A stretch of DNA of 64,000 nt from Aureliella helgolandensis (GCF_007752135.1 NZ_CP036298.1:7308501-7372500), one strand, 5' to 3'. Positions 46,945 to 56,447 are shown, counted from the first letter of the stretch. Made by a program: numbers and translations. Notes: generated from the letters alone by a model not told the origin.

Positions 46945-47735
46945 GAATCGGCCGGAAAGGTTGAGCTCGGGACAAGAGAATTTAAGTCTCGTGATTCAAT
47001 CACGTGTTCTGACTCAAACTCTTACGAAGCATTTCTAGGTTCAGGCTTGGAGAAAAGGTGAAACGTCAGATGGTTCGTTGGTGCAACGGACCTCAGATAC
47101 TGTAGATCAAAGGGATCGAGTGCTCTATCCATTACTACGACGCGATTCTCTCCTCCCTCCGACCCACGGAGTGCATGCGGTCCTGGAAGTCCAAGTAGGC
47201 AGCCGCGATTGTCGTCGCCCACGTCGGAACTGATGCACACTCTAACGCCAGGCATTCTACTGCAACGCAACCGCTAACCCCGAATATCTCGCGAAAAACC
47301 TGCAACAAACCCCATAAGAACCCTACTCCCGAAATCGGAGGTAGACTTCTCATTTTTTGTCAAAAACCACCCGATGACTCTACCGCCGTGCATGGTGCCT
47401 TAAAAGCACAAACATGCCTGCTGGCCGGCCACCGATTCACGTTGAGCAGCTGTTTTCCTCGCCCCCTTTGGTGCAATGCAACACTGTACCGGGCCGACAA
47501 GCCCCCCCGGACAGCGAGAGGGAACACAGAGGAGTAAGGGTGCGTCTGCAAGGGGTTTAGCGATTGCGCCAAGGTGAGGCGGGCGGAGTGGCTCAATCGT
47601 TCGATCTGGGGACAGATTCCTGGTTGAGGGAACCTTAACGGCGGTTTAGAGTCAAATAGGCAGGTTCTCGGAATCGCGCGGGTGGCGCCACCTCCTCCCT
47701 TCATTCGCTTATTGCTCGTCTTGGAGCCCGTTTGC
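46945..47735. other. Intergenic region between divergent genes, nothing recognised
   Basis: About 790 bases between the MITE-like element and the dockerin-protein gene. Some A+T-rich stretches might carry promoters, for example near 47350, but no pair can be named. Minus-strand frames at 47360-47794 and 47022-47353 lack starts and family signals. Confidence 0.4.
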
Positions 47736-49988
47736 ATGGCTTTCTCGTTGAATTTCCTATTTTTCAAGGCACAGAAGCCCCGTCGATCGAGCAAGCGTCG
47801 CCGGCAGCTGTCCTTGGAGTCACTGGAAAACCGACGAGTCCTCGCTGCCCTCCCCTATGGCGCTACCGAAGCGGATTTGGGAGAGTTCATGCTGGGCACG
47901 GTTGGAGTGACGCCCGTCTTCTTTGAGAGCAACGGCCAATTGGACACCAGTTCAGAGGACTGGACTCCGGCGCATATCTCCGAAGTGCTGGGAAATATTG
48001 ACGAAGGCCTGGATTGGTGGGTCGACCTGCTTGCAACCCAATCCTCGGTCCACGAGCTCTCCTTTACGTTGGACACGACCTACGCGACGACTCCAGTGGA
48101 GACGAAATACGAGCCCATCGCGCGCCGCTCGAACGATTACTCCCTCTACGTCACCGAATTCCTAACCTCTGCTGGATTCACGTCCGGCAATATCGAAACG
48201 GACATTCGCTCCTTCAATCAAGCGCAGCGCGAGAAGCTGGGCACCGACTGGTCGTACACGATGTTCGTGATCCCCTCGGAGAACGACACGGATGGGAATT
48301 TTGCAAGTGGCGGTTCCTTTAGCCGCGCGTTTGCCTTTGCGGGCGGCTTGTTTATGGTCGTGCCCTCCACGCGTCCAGCCTCAACCTTTGCCCACGAAAC
48401 CGGACACATTTTCTGGGCCCGAGATGAGTACTTGGGAGGCAGCTCCTCGTTCGCCAAACGCGGATACTACAACACCTCCAATGACAATTCGGCCGACAAT
48501 CCAACTCCAGGTTTCGTGCAGCAGCCCAGCATCATGGCCTCCTCCACCCTGCTTGATACGGCCTATGAAAACTATATTTCCCCAGCCAGCACCCTGGCGA
48601 TGCTCGGTTGGCAAGACTCCGACCAGGACGGCATTTTTGATGTGCTCGACGTTCCCCACCGATTAACGGGCACCGGATACCTCGACAGCTCAGACGGGAT
48701 CTATCACTTCCAAGGCAACGCAACGGTGCAAACCCTCGCCAACCAAAACCCAGCGGGATTGGGGAACGATATCACCCTCAACCGCATTCGGGAAATTGAG
48801 TACCGATTTGATGTCGGCGAATGGCAAATCTACTCCACCCCCGATGCCTACGAAGTCGCTTTAGAGATGTCGATTCCGGTCCCCTCCGGCGTTACACAAA
48901 TCGAAATTCGAGCGAGGGATTCGAAGACCACCGTGGCCAGCAACCTCTTTACAGGCCAATTGAGCCGAGCCGACGCGACCCTAACGCCAGGTATTAACGG
49001 TTCGGTTTGGATCGACGCCAATGGTAACGGCCTGCGCGACACCAGTGAATTTGGAAGAGAGGGCTGGCAGATCGACTTAGTCGATAACTTGGGACAAAGC
49101 GTTCCATTGAAAACGACGATTGAGCCCGACAACTATCCAGACGGCACGCTGACGAGCAACTTCAACCCGCAGCTTACCCTGGCTGCGGTGGGCACCGACA
49201 CCGATGGACGCGTGGGGGTCTTTGCCGACAGTTCAACCAGCACCGGTAGCAAAAACTTTCGATTGTTCTCAAGGTCTTCCAACACCTACCAAGCTCTCTG
49301 GAACGACAGTTCGCGGCAGTTGCAAGCAACATTTTCGGTCCCCACCACTCGCGTCACCATTGATGGGATCGCCGCGGGCGACGGAGCCATCGGCCGGATG
49401 GACGCATACAACTCGAATGGGCAATTGATCGGTCGATACACCACGGCCAATATGGACGATGGACAATTTGAAACCATGACCATCGAAAGCGCCGCGGCAG
49501 ACATCGCCTGGGTAACCATCGGCGGCCACGCTGGGACTCGCGTCAGGTTGGACAACCTGTCGTTCGGTCCCGAAAGCAGCACAACTACAGACGCATTGGG
49601 GTTGTTCCAATTCCCTGCGCTCCCCGAGGGGGATTACCAAGTACGAGTCACTCCACTGGGGAATTACCAAAGTCTGGCTTCCGAGGACGCGACGCGAACC
49701 GCCAGTGTGCTAGCGAGTGAGATTACGACGGGCGTTGACTTTGGATTTCAGACCAGCGCCAGCAGTTGGCAAAATCCGACGAACCGATTGGACGTCAATA
49801 ACGACAGCTTCGTTTCCCCCATCGATGCCTTACTGATCATCAATGAGCTCAATTCCGAGCGTGGTGGTGGGTTATTAACCGGTACCGACGTCCCATTCTC
49901 CCCCTTCCTCGACGTGGACGGGGATGAATTCGTTGCTCCCATCGATGTCTTGCTAGTCATCAACCATCTCAATAGCCAAAACGCTTAG
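47736..49988 (+). CDS. Large secreted metallopeptidase-like protein with SdrD B-like and dockerin repeats
   Basis: 750 residues from the ATG at 47736, with GGAG nine bases upstream. The basic N-terminus ends in LSLESLENRRVLAA, a variant of the LEPR-XLL motif that marks large exported proteins in Planctomycetes. A zinc-peptidase motif H-E-T-G-H is at 220-224, followed by IFWARDEY (225-232). It is embedded in a domain from about 50 to 310 with YTMFVIPSENDTDGNFASGG before it, so proteolysis is plausible. After a domain of unknown kind, SVWIDANGNGLRDTSEFGRE (about 425-445) marks an SdrD B-like/CNA-B-like repeat. The C-terminus has two dockerin-type calcium repeats: DVNNDSFVSPIDALLIINEL and DVDGDEFVAPIDVLLVINHL. 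No cohesin gene is in the window. Confidence 0.85.
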   Translation: MAFSLNFLFFKAQKPRRSSKRRRQLSLESLENRRVLAALPYGATEADLGEFMLGTVGVTPVFFESNGQLDTSSEDWTPAHISEVLGNIDEGLDWWVDLLATQSSVHELSFTLDTTYATTPVETKYEPIARRSNDYSLYVTEFLTSAGFTSGNIETDIRSFNQAQREKLGTDWSYTMFVIPSENDTDGNFASGGSFSRAFAFAGGLFMVVPSTRPASTFAHETGHIFWARDEYLGGSSSFAKRGYYNTSNDNSADNPTPGFVQQPSIMASSTLLDTAYENYISPASTLAMLGWQDSDQDGIFDVLDVPHRLTGTGYLDSSDGIYHFQGNATVQTLANQNPAGLGNDITLNRIREIEYRFDVGEWQIYSTPDAYEVALEMSIPVPSGVTQIEIRARDSKTTVASNLFTGQLSRADATLTPGINGSVWIDANGNGLRDTSEFGREGWQIDLVDNLGQSVPLKTTIEPDNYPDGTLTSNFNPQLTLAAVGTDTDGRVGVFADSSTSTGSKNFRLFSRSSNTYQALWNDSSRQLQATFSVPTTRVTIDGIAAGDGAIGRMDAYNSNGQLIGRYTTANMDDGQFETMTIESAAADIAWVTIGGHAGTRVRLDNLSFGPESSTTTDALGLFQFPALPEGDYQVRVTPLGNYQSLASEDATRTASVLASEITTGVDFGFQTSASSWQNPTNRLDVNNDSFVSPIDALLIINELNSERGGGLLTGTDVPFSPFLDVDGDEFVAPIDVLLVINHLNSQNA

Positions 49989-50570
49989 CGATTTATCAAT
50001 GCGAAGCAAACTAGGTTAGGCGAGAGAGCGGGCATGGAGTCGTCCCCAGCCAAGTACGGTCATCCCTCACGAGGCTCCCGACGTTGCGTCTTCGACAGAA
50101 GCTCCTGGATTCTACGGTCCTCCCAATGTGCCACCACCCCGCCCATCAAAACCAACGGCGCAATGTATCTCCAAGCATACTCGCCCCTGCGGTGGTCCCA
50201 GACAGACACTTTGGCAGGAAGGTGAAGGCAGGAAGATGGAATGCGTGCGAGAGGATGATCGCGGTCTTGGCTTCAGCCGCATTCTCCCGTGGATGGCCCC
50301 TTGATTTCCTCGGGTTTACCGTATGGTTTGTGGGGAAACGTGAGGACACGGTCCGGGGGACCATGCTACCGTGGGGAGGCGGACTGAAATCTACCGGAGG
50401 CTGGCAGCTAGATTGGGTGCTCTGCATTTTCTCGCACTGCCCCCCCCCCGGTTGCCGGGCAAGAAAGCTGCGACAAGTCGCAGCACTCCATATGGAGTGC
50501 GATGACTCGTCATCGCTTTGGAGTGGTGGTCTGGACGGGAGTGGATAGTCCACCGAGCGGCTGACTGTGC
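49989..50570. repeat. Inverted composite repeat: family B palindrome and family A copy 16
   Basis: The same composite as at 39.5 and 41.4 kb, in opposite orientation. TTTGGCAGGAAGGTGAAGGC (50211-50230) resembles the phrase at 10 kb. TTGATTTCCTCGGGTTTACC (about 50301) is the complement of the GAGGAAATC phrase. Family B lies at 50346-50367, and family A copy 16 at 50451-50516 with perfect arms GCACTCCATATGGAGTGC in its middle hairpin. The first 200 bases after the dockerin gene show no terminator. Confidence 0.75.
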
Positions 50571-50660
50571 CTCCTACTCCTACTCCTACTCCTACTCCTA
50601 CTCCTACTCCTACTCCTACTCCTACTCCTACTCCTACTCATGCTCATGCTCATGCTCACC
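50571..50660. repeat. Hexanucleotide microsatellite (family F), ~11 CTCCTA plus CTCATG copies
   Basis: CTCCTA is repeated about eleven times (50571-50636), followed by about three CTCATG copies up to 50658. GGAGTA is the same hexamer on the other strand as in the run at 39836-39883. The repeat is a likely site of copy-number change by slippage. Confidence 0.9.
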
Positions 50661-51249
50661 CCGAGTGCGAATGCCGGAATGAAGACAAGTTCGAGTTCGA
50701 GTAGGAACTCTTGATCTCCGCGGGTTTACCGCATGGATCGGTGCGTAAACTTGAGGACACGGTCCAGGGGACCATGCTACCGGGAGGTGGGACAAGGCCC
50801 GGGGGGGCCATGCTACATGGGGGTAGTACTTGCTAGCAAACCTTGCGTTCCCCCATCGCTTCTGCTGTTAAAACCCCGCCTTGCACAGACAGAAGACACC
50901 ACCCGCTCGAAGGGCCAGCCGATTCTGGCTGGGGATTTGAAAGGCAATTGGATTTTTGACGCTCGAGCCTGGAGAAGCGGCCTAGAGGGCAACCCAGCCC
51001 CCCACTTAGGCAGACCCAATCCCGTCAAAATCGCTCTGGAAATTCAGCTTTTCCTGGAACTTCGCGCCAACTTTCCCCTCTAACACGAACGGACGGTGGG
51101 GGTATGGAGCAGGTTATGAGCTTTTTTCTGGCTGGACGGACCACCCAGCAGTTTTCCCTATTCATCCCAATTTACGCCGTCCGCTTTAATTGCAAAAACA
51201 ACCAGAGCTGACTAATCTAGACATCTCGAAACATTTTCTCTTCTAAAAG
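50661..51249. repeat. Further repeats upstream of the cadherin-like gene
   Basis: CGAGTTCGAGTA hexamer remnant at about 50683-50694, then the TTGATCTCC..GGGTTTACC phrase. Two family B palindromes lie at 50757-50780 and 50794-50815. 50820-51249 has no recognisable element; it should contain the promoter of the next gene, but none can be named. Confidence 0.6.
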
Positions 51250-54200
51250 ATGCTCTCCTGTTGGCGGCAAACGTCTCAGGTCGCCGTTCCTGACACGTTT
51301 CGACCGCAAACCCTCACGACGTCTATGGGCGCAGTAATGAAAAAACAAATTGGAAGACTATTGGCTGGAATGAAGAGTGCGCAACGGACGCGGAAGTCGC
51401 GTTTGAGAAACCTGCAGATGGAGCCGCTGGAAGGGCGCCGTTTGCTGGCTGCCGATTTAGCGCCTGTCCCCTTCCACAATCCGCTGATAGCCCAAGACGT
51501 GAATTATGACTTCAATGTATCCCCCGTGGATGCACTGCTGGTCATCAACGAACTCAACCGCGGCAATTCGGGGGAGCTCGGTTCAACCCGTGAAGGGACC
51601 AACTACGGCTACGTCGACGTCAATGGCGATGGGCACCTGTCGCCAGTAGATGCGTTGATGGTCATCAACCAGATCAATGCGGAAGCCGAAGTCGGCGCTT
51701 TGGTAACCTACACGGCGACTATTACCGATTTGGATGGAAACCCCATCACGCAAATTGAAGTGGACCAAAAGTTTCGACTGAACGTTTTTGTGCAGGACAC
51801 CAGTCCTTCACCTAATGGCGTGTTTCAAAACGCTGTCGACGTGGGAGTCGACGGATTTGAAGACATCACCTTCCCATCGGACGGCGGTAGTTTCGCCAGC
51901 AACATCGACTTCAGCTTCGTGTACAGCAGTGGCCCGCGGGCATTTGCGGGCCCCGCCGGCAGTGAGTCCGAAGAGTTTTTTGATCAAATCAGCTCATTCT
52001 CGATCAGCTCCGGTCAGCCATTCCCTCCCGTTGACGGCGTACACCTATTCTTCTCCGCAGACATTTTGGCCTCCGATGCGGGCACGGTAACGTTCAACCT
52101 GAACCCTGCGGAAGACGACAACGTTACCGAGGTATTGGTATACAACCCCAACGCCACCGGTGAGGATGGCTTCCGCGTCGATCCCTCGATGATTTCCTAC
52201 GGTTCCGCTTCGATCACGATCATTACCGATCCCACCGTCCCGGTGGCTGCGGATGACACGGTCGCAACCAACGAAGACACATCGATCCTCTTGGTTGGTG
52301 GTAGCATTGATTTAACTGCAAATGACACGGTCACTTCCCCGCGTACTTTGTCAGTCTCTTCGATTGATTCCATCGCCGGAACCACCAGTGGGACTTTGAA
52401 TAATTTCACCTACACGCCGAAGGCGGACTTCGTAGGTCAGGATGAAATCACCTACACCGTCCTAGACAGTACTGGGTTGAGCTCGACGGCCACCATCACC
52501 ATTAACATCGCTGCGGTCAACGATGCTCCCGTAGCCAGTGATGACAATTTCTCGATTGACGAAGAGACCTCCGACAACCAATTGGACGTTCTCGTGAACG
52601 ACAATGGCGGTCCCGAGGAAGCAGCTGACACCATCAACGTGACCGCTGTGGGCACTCCCGACCAAGGAGGCACCGTCTCGATCGCTACGGACGGCCAATC
52701 GCTGTTGTACACTCCCGCCGATGGGTTCTTGGGAACGGAAACATTCACCTATACCGTCACGGACTCCGGTGGACTGACCGATACCGCCACGGTAACGATT
52801 GAGGTGGAAGCCACCATCTTGCCGCGTGCTCGAACGGACCGAGCGACCGTTGCGGAGGACTCCACCGACAACGTCATCGACGTGCTGGGTAACGACCGCT
52901 TGAACGTAGGAGCAACGGCCGTTCTGGTGGGGATCACGACCAATCCAACCAATGGAACGGTTAGCATCGACGACAACGGTACCGCCGGGGATCCCTCGGA
53001 CGATACGCTGCTCTACAGCCCCAATGCTGATTTCTTTGGAACCGACTCGTTCACCTACACCATGAACGATTCTGCGACGGGGAGTCTCGATTCCATTGGC
53101 ACCGTGTTTGTAACGGTAACCAACGTCAATGATCCGGTAGTGGTCGTTAACGACACCTTCGCCGGTACCGAAGACACGAATACGACCATCGCGATTTCCG
53201 CACTCCTGGCCAACGATTCCCCGGGAGCAGGCGAAGCGGGTTCGCAAACCTTGTCAGTCGCCAGCGTTGCACCGGTGGGAGCTGGTGGAACCGTGGCCAT
53301 TGTCGGAACGAATGTGGTCTACACGCCTGCGGCTGATTTCAATGGCGAATTCCTTTTCACCTACGTTGCGCAAGACAATGGAAGTCCCGTTAGCTCAGCG
53401 ACTGGGACAGTCACGATCAATGTTGCAGCCGTCAACGATTCTCCCGTTGCCAATGCCGACAACGCCAATGCGGTGGAAGATGTCACCCTCGAAATTGCGG
53501 CCAACACCTTGCTGGCGAACGACACCAAGGGTGCCGCCAACGAGTCAGCTCAAGTCCTGACCCTCACTGGGGTAAGCCCAACCAGCACCTCAGGCGGCAC
53601 GGTCTCCCTGTCGGGCAGCACGATTTCGTACAAGTCGGCTCTGAATTTCAACGGCACAGATTCTTTCACCTACACAATTAGCGACGGAGCAGGTGGTACG
53701 GCGACAGGCACTGTTGCCGTAACCGTGGCGGCCGTCAACGACGCACCGATTGCCGGCACCGACTCGGTCCAAACGTTCAAGAATGTTGCGACAAGCATTT
53801 CTGTTGCCACGCTGTTGAGCAATGATTCAGCCGGACCGGCCAACGAGTCAGCACAAACTCTGTCCATTACCGCTGTCGCTGCTACCGCTGACACACATGG
53901 GACAGTCGTCCTCAATGCGGACGGCACCATTACCTTCACCCCTGACGCAGAATTTACGGGTGCGGCATCCTTCGAGTACACCCTCAAGGACTCCGGTGGT
54001 GCAACGGGCGACAATGTAGACACGGCAACCGGTACGGTAAACTTGACGGTCGAAGAGTTCCAGCCAAGCATCATTTCTGGCAAGGTTTGGATCGACGAGA
54101 CCAACGACGGCTTCATTCAGCCAGCCGAGCGACGTCTAGGTGGAGTACTAGTTTCACTCTCTGGGACTTCGTTGAATCAAACCGTTTCACGCAGTGCACT

Positions 54201-54819
54201 AACGCTGGCCGATGGAACGTACAGCTTCGAGGACCTGGGCCCTGGTCAGTATACCGTCCATTACACGGTGCCGAATTTCATGATGGATGGCAAGGACGTC
54301 CATGATGGGGTTCTCGATCAATCAGACACAGTCGCCAACCAGTTTACGATCGACATTGTAGAGCCTGGTGCAGTGCAAGCCGCCGAATACAACTTTGCCG
54401 TACTCGGACTGCAGTCTGGCAATGCCAGAATGCTGGAGCAACTTGCGTCGCGATACACCAAGGAAAACGGCGGCTATGCCTACAACGGGGCCTATTTCTC
54501 GCTCAGCAGCAGTAACGAACTGCGTTGGGGCACGCTCTTCGATGGCTTCGATGGTGTTCAATTCAGCGAAGCGGTGTTGAGCGACAATGGTGAGCAACTC
54601 CTGCTGACAGTCGTGCATGCCGATCACTCCGTATCGACGGTGACTCTCATCAAAGGACAAGATTTCTTCACTACGCAAGACTCGGCCAACAACCATCTGG
54701 TTCGCGTCCTGGGTAGCTGGGAGGGATTGAAGGACAGAAGCTTCCAATCCGAAGGCGGCTTCTCGAACTACCTGAATGCGGTCAACGCGGTCTTCGCCCA
54801 AGAGGGCTGGGACGATTAA
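51250..54819 (+). CDS. Giant secreted protein: dockerin repeats, six cadherin-like repeats, SdrD B-like domain
   Basis: 1189 residues from ATG 51250; in-frame ATGs at 51328 and 51340 are alternatives, and none has a good ribosome binding site. An LEPR-XLL-like motif, MEPLEGRRLLAADL, lies at about 57-70 after a very basic stretch. Two dockerin-type calcium repeats then follow at once: DFNVSPVDALLVINELN and DVNGDGHLSPVDALMVINQI. From about 330 to 930 there are six tandem cadherin/VCBS-like repeats of about 100 residues, each opening with a phrase like AVNDAPVASDDNF and containing a LLANDS/VNDNGG-type box. At about 938 KVWIDETNDGFIQPAERRLG begins an SdrD B-like domain. The last ~130 residues are unique, without a sorting signal. 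Probably an adhesive or matrix protein. Very rich in Thr, Asn and Asp, as fits calcium binding. Confidence 0.88.
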   Translation: MLSCWRQTSQVAVPDTFRPQTLTTSMGAVMKKQIGRLLAGMKSAQRTRKSRLRNLQMEPLEGRRLLAADLAPVPFHNPLIAQDVNYDFNVSPVDALLVINELNRGNSGELGSTREGTNYGYVDVNGDGHLSPVDALMVINQINAEAEVGALVTYTATITDLDGNPITQIEVDQKFRLNVFVQDTSPSPNGVFQNAVDVGVDGFEDITFPSDGGSFASNIDFSFVYSSGPRAFAGPAGSESEEFFDQISSFSISSGQPFPPVDGVHLFFSADILASDAGTVTFNLNPAEDDNVTEVLVYNPNATGEDGFRVDPSMISYGSASITIITDPTVPVAADDTVATNEDTSILLVGGSIDLTANDTVTSPRTLSVSSIDSIAGTTSGTLNNFTYTPKADFVGQDEITYTVLDSTGLSSTATITINIAAVNDAPVASDDNFSIDEETSDNQLDVLVNDNGGPEEAADTINVTAVGTPDQGGTVSIATDGQSLLYTPADGFLGTETFTYTVTDSGGLTDTATVTIEVEATILPRARTDRATVAEDSTDNVIDVLGNDRLNVGATAVLVGITTNPTNGTVSIDDNGTAGDPSDDTLLYSPNADFFGTDSFTYTMNDSATGSLDSIGTVFVTVTNVNDPVVVVNDTFAGTEDTNTTIAISALLANDSPGAGEAGSQTLSVASVAPVGAGGTVAIVGTNVVYTPAADFNGEFLFTYVAQDNGSPVSSATGTVTINVAAVNDSPVANADNANAVEDVTLEIAANTLLANDTKGAANESAQVLTLTGVSPTSTSGGTVSLSGSTISYKSALNFNGTDSFTYTISDGAGGTATGTVAVTVAAVNDAPIAGTDSVQTFKNVATSISVATLLSNDSAGPANESAQTLSITAVAATADTHGTVVLNADGTITFTPDAEFTGAASFEYTLKDSGGATGDNVDTATGTVNLTVEEFQPSIISGKVWIDETNDGFIQPAERRLGGVLVSLSGTSLNQTVSRSALTLADGTYSFEDLGPGQYTVHYTVPNFMMDGKDVHDGVLDQSDTVANQFTIDIVEPGAVQAAEYNFAVLGLQSGNARMLEQLASRYTKENGGYAYNGAYFSLSSSNELRWGTLFDGFDGVQFSEAVLSDNGEQLLLTVVHADHSVSTVTLIKGQDFFTTQDSANNHLVRVLGSWEGLKDRSFQSEGGFSNYLNAVNAVFAQEGWDD

Positions 54820-54838
54820 CTAATTGAACTCGAGAGAT

Positions 54839-54902
54839 GGGACCTTCCACCGGTCCCGAGTACTCATGAAACCTCCACCAGTGCTACTGGCGGAGGTTTT
54901 TT
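54839..54902 (+). terminator. Two hairpins behind the cadherin-like gene; the second is an intrinsic terminator
   Basis: Hairpin 1: GGGACC / GGTCCC around seven bases (54839-54857). Hairpin 2: CCTCCACCAGT and ACTGGCGGAGG around GCT (54872-54896, one mismatch), followed directly by TTTTTT. The second is a good rho-independent terminator 53 bases after the stop. The first may only be stabilising. Confidence 0.85.
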
Positions 54903-55179
54903 CATGGCTCGAGCAAAGCGTGTACTTTCCCTGCACAGCCCGCTCGCCGCGGAGGGGGCCAGACCAGCGTTGGGTCCGCTACCAGCAGTGCGGGGTCCAA
55001 CGCTATGCATGAAGAGGTTGGGCGGTAACGCCGGAGCGAAGCCTCGCTGCACCACCGCAACCGCAGGGCTCCGACACCGCTTCAAGAGGCTCTCCCGACG
55101 GTTTGAGCCCTACCCAGCGTGCGGCAGTAGCTCATTTGCCGCTCGCCTAATTCCCCCACGCCCGGTATGGTAGGAAGGT
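54903..55179. other. Intergenic region before the NYN-domain gene
   Basis: No gene. An eight-base inverted pair, AGCGTTGG and CCAACGCT, lies some 25 bases apart around 54967-55005. The end carries AGGAAGG just before the next start codon. Confidence 0.4.
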
Positions 55180-55731
55180 ATGAACGCATCTGCCTCCTCC
55201 TCCGCACCATCCACTCCGCCTCGCGATCCGCGACTGCTCATCGATGGCTACAACGTACTTTTCCAAAGCCAGTTAGTTGGCAAGGGGCGAGGAAAACTCT
55301 GGTTGCAGCGCGCACGCGAAAGACTTTTGACGCTCCTGCAAGAGAAACTATCAGCGAGCGAGCAACGCGCCACCCAAATCGTTTTTGACGCCAGCCGCGT
55401 CTCAGACTCAACGAACAGCTATAGGACGTCCCAAGGCTTGACCGTCACATTTGCGACGGAATACCCTGAAGCCGATGATCTAATCGAAGAGATTTTGCGC
55501 ACGCATTCCCATCCCAAAAATCTGCGTGTCATCTCCAGTGACCAACGCATTCGGCGGCGCGCGATTGCACGACGCGCTCAATCGATTGACGCAGAATCCT
55601 TTCTTAATGAGCTGCACCGCCCACCTTCCAAGCACGTCCCACCGCCCGTCTCCGCGGAGACTCCGACCGGCACAGAGCCGTTGCCGAGTCACGAGGAAAT
55701 TGAATTCTGGCTCAAAGAGTTCGGGCATTAG
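55180..55731 (+). CDS. NYN-domain ribonuclease-like protein (YacP/Rae1 family)
   Basis: 183 residues, start ATG at 55180 with AGGAAGG closely upstream. PIN-like NYN fold: RLLIDGYNVLFQ (18-29, first catalytic Asp), an acidic pair in EYPEADDLIEEIL (about 88-100), and LRVISSDQRIRRRAIARRAQ near 112-131, the usual third acidic position in S-x-D. In Bacillus subtilis Rae1 is a ribosome-associated mRNA endonuclease; other members are little studied. The C-terminal 45 residues (after FLNELHRPPS) are Pro-rich, with a short conserved-looking end, EIEFWLKEFG. It converges with nadD; the two stop codons overlap by four bases. Confidence 0.87.
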   Translation: MNASASSSAPSTPPRDPRLLIDGYNVLFQSQLVGKGRGKLWLQRARERLLTLLQEKLSASEQRATQIVFDASRVSDSTNSYRTSQGLTVTFATEYPEADDLIEEILRTHSHPKNLRVISSDQRIRRRAIARRAQSIDAESFLNELHRPPSKHVPPPVSAETPTGTEPLPSHEEIEFWLKEFGH

Positions 55732-56354
55732 CGGTAGAGCTGTTGGGCCTGAATATAGGCTGCCACGGCGGGGTGCAATTGATAACGCACGCTGCGTGAC
55801 TGACGCAGGCTCTCCCGAATCGCACTGCTACTCACATCAACTTGAGGCATCGTGAGGCAATGGGAAGCGAGATCCGCTCTTTGCGACTCAGGAAGGTATG
55901 GTGCTAACAATTGCATATCAGGTGCTGCCTGTCCGCCTCGGGACAGCACGATGACTCGGGCCAGTTGGCAAATACGCTCCGGTTCCCGCCACGAATGAAA
56001 ATCGACCAGCGAGTCGGCTCCCATCAAAAAATACCATTCGGTTTGGGGGTTCTCCTGCCGAAGCTCTGCTAACGTATCGACAGTGTAGGAGGTACCACCA
56101 CGCCGAATTTCGCGATCATCCACTCGAAAGCGAGAATTGCCGCCTATTGCCAATCGCACCATTTCCAAGCGGTGTTTGTCGTCGATGGGGCGTTGGTGGG
56201 TTTTTAGTGGGGAAATGGCGGCCGGCACAAATCGAACCTCATCCAATTCCAAGGAGTCCGCAGCAACCTCGGCTAACAGCAAGTGTCCAAGATGGATTGG
56301 GTCGAATGTCCCTCCGAAAATTCCCACGCGCTGACGATTCGAGGATTCCGACAT
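55728..56354 (-). CDS. nadD: Nicotinate-nucleotide adenylyltransferase
   Basis: About 208 residues. It joins nicotinate mononucleotide and ATP to deamido-NAD in NAD synthesis. Family motifs: RVGIFGGTFDPIHLGHLLLA, with the nucleotidyltransferase G-x-F-D-P-x-H-x-G-H; ISPLKTHQ; WYFLMGADSLVDFHSW; and the C-terminal SSSAIRESLRQSRSVRYQLH (I-S-S-T-x-I-R type). I chose the ATG at 56354 because the fold begins about ten residues later. The frame is open to 56411 with no better start, and the residues there (two Cys, Arg-rich) are not part of the family. It is divergent from priA with about 90 bases between them, which should hold both promoters. Confidence 0.93.
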   Translation of the reverse strand: MSESSNRQRVGIFGGTFDPIHLGHLLLAEVAADSLELDEVRFVPAAISPLKTHQRPIDDKHRLEMVRLAIGGNSRFRVDDREIRRGGTSYTVDTLAELRQENPQTEWYFLMGADSLVDFHSWREPERICQLARVIVLSRGGQAAPDMQLLAPYLPESQRADLASHCLTMPQVDVSSSAIRESLRQSRSVRYQLHPAVAAYIQAQQLYR

Positions 56355-56447
56355 ATAACTTAGGGTCCCGCAGAGGCTACAAACACGATTCGAACGCGGC
56401 ATGAGTGCCACAATCGTAGCCCAAAATGCCGAACCAGTGTATCACTA

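Noticed and set aside
47360-47794. 144-residue minus-strand frame overlapping the start of the dockerin-protein gene
   Set aside because: Overlaps a well-supported gene start, no ribosome binding site, composition like non-coding DNA.
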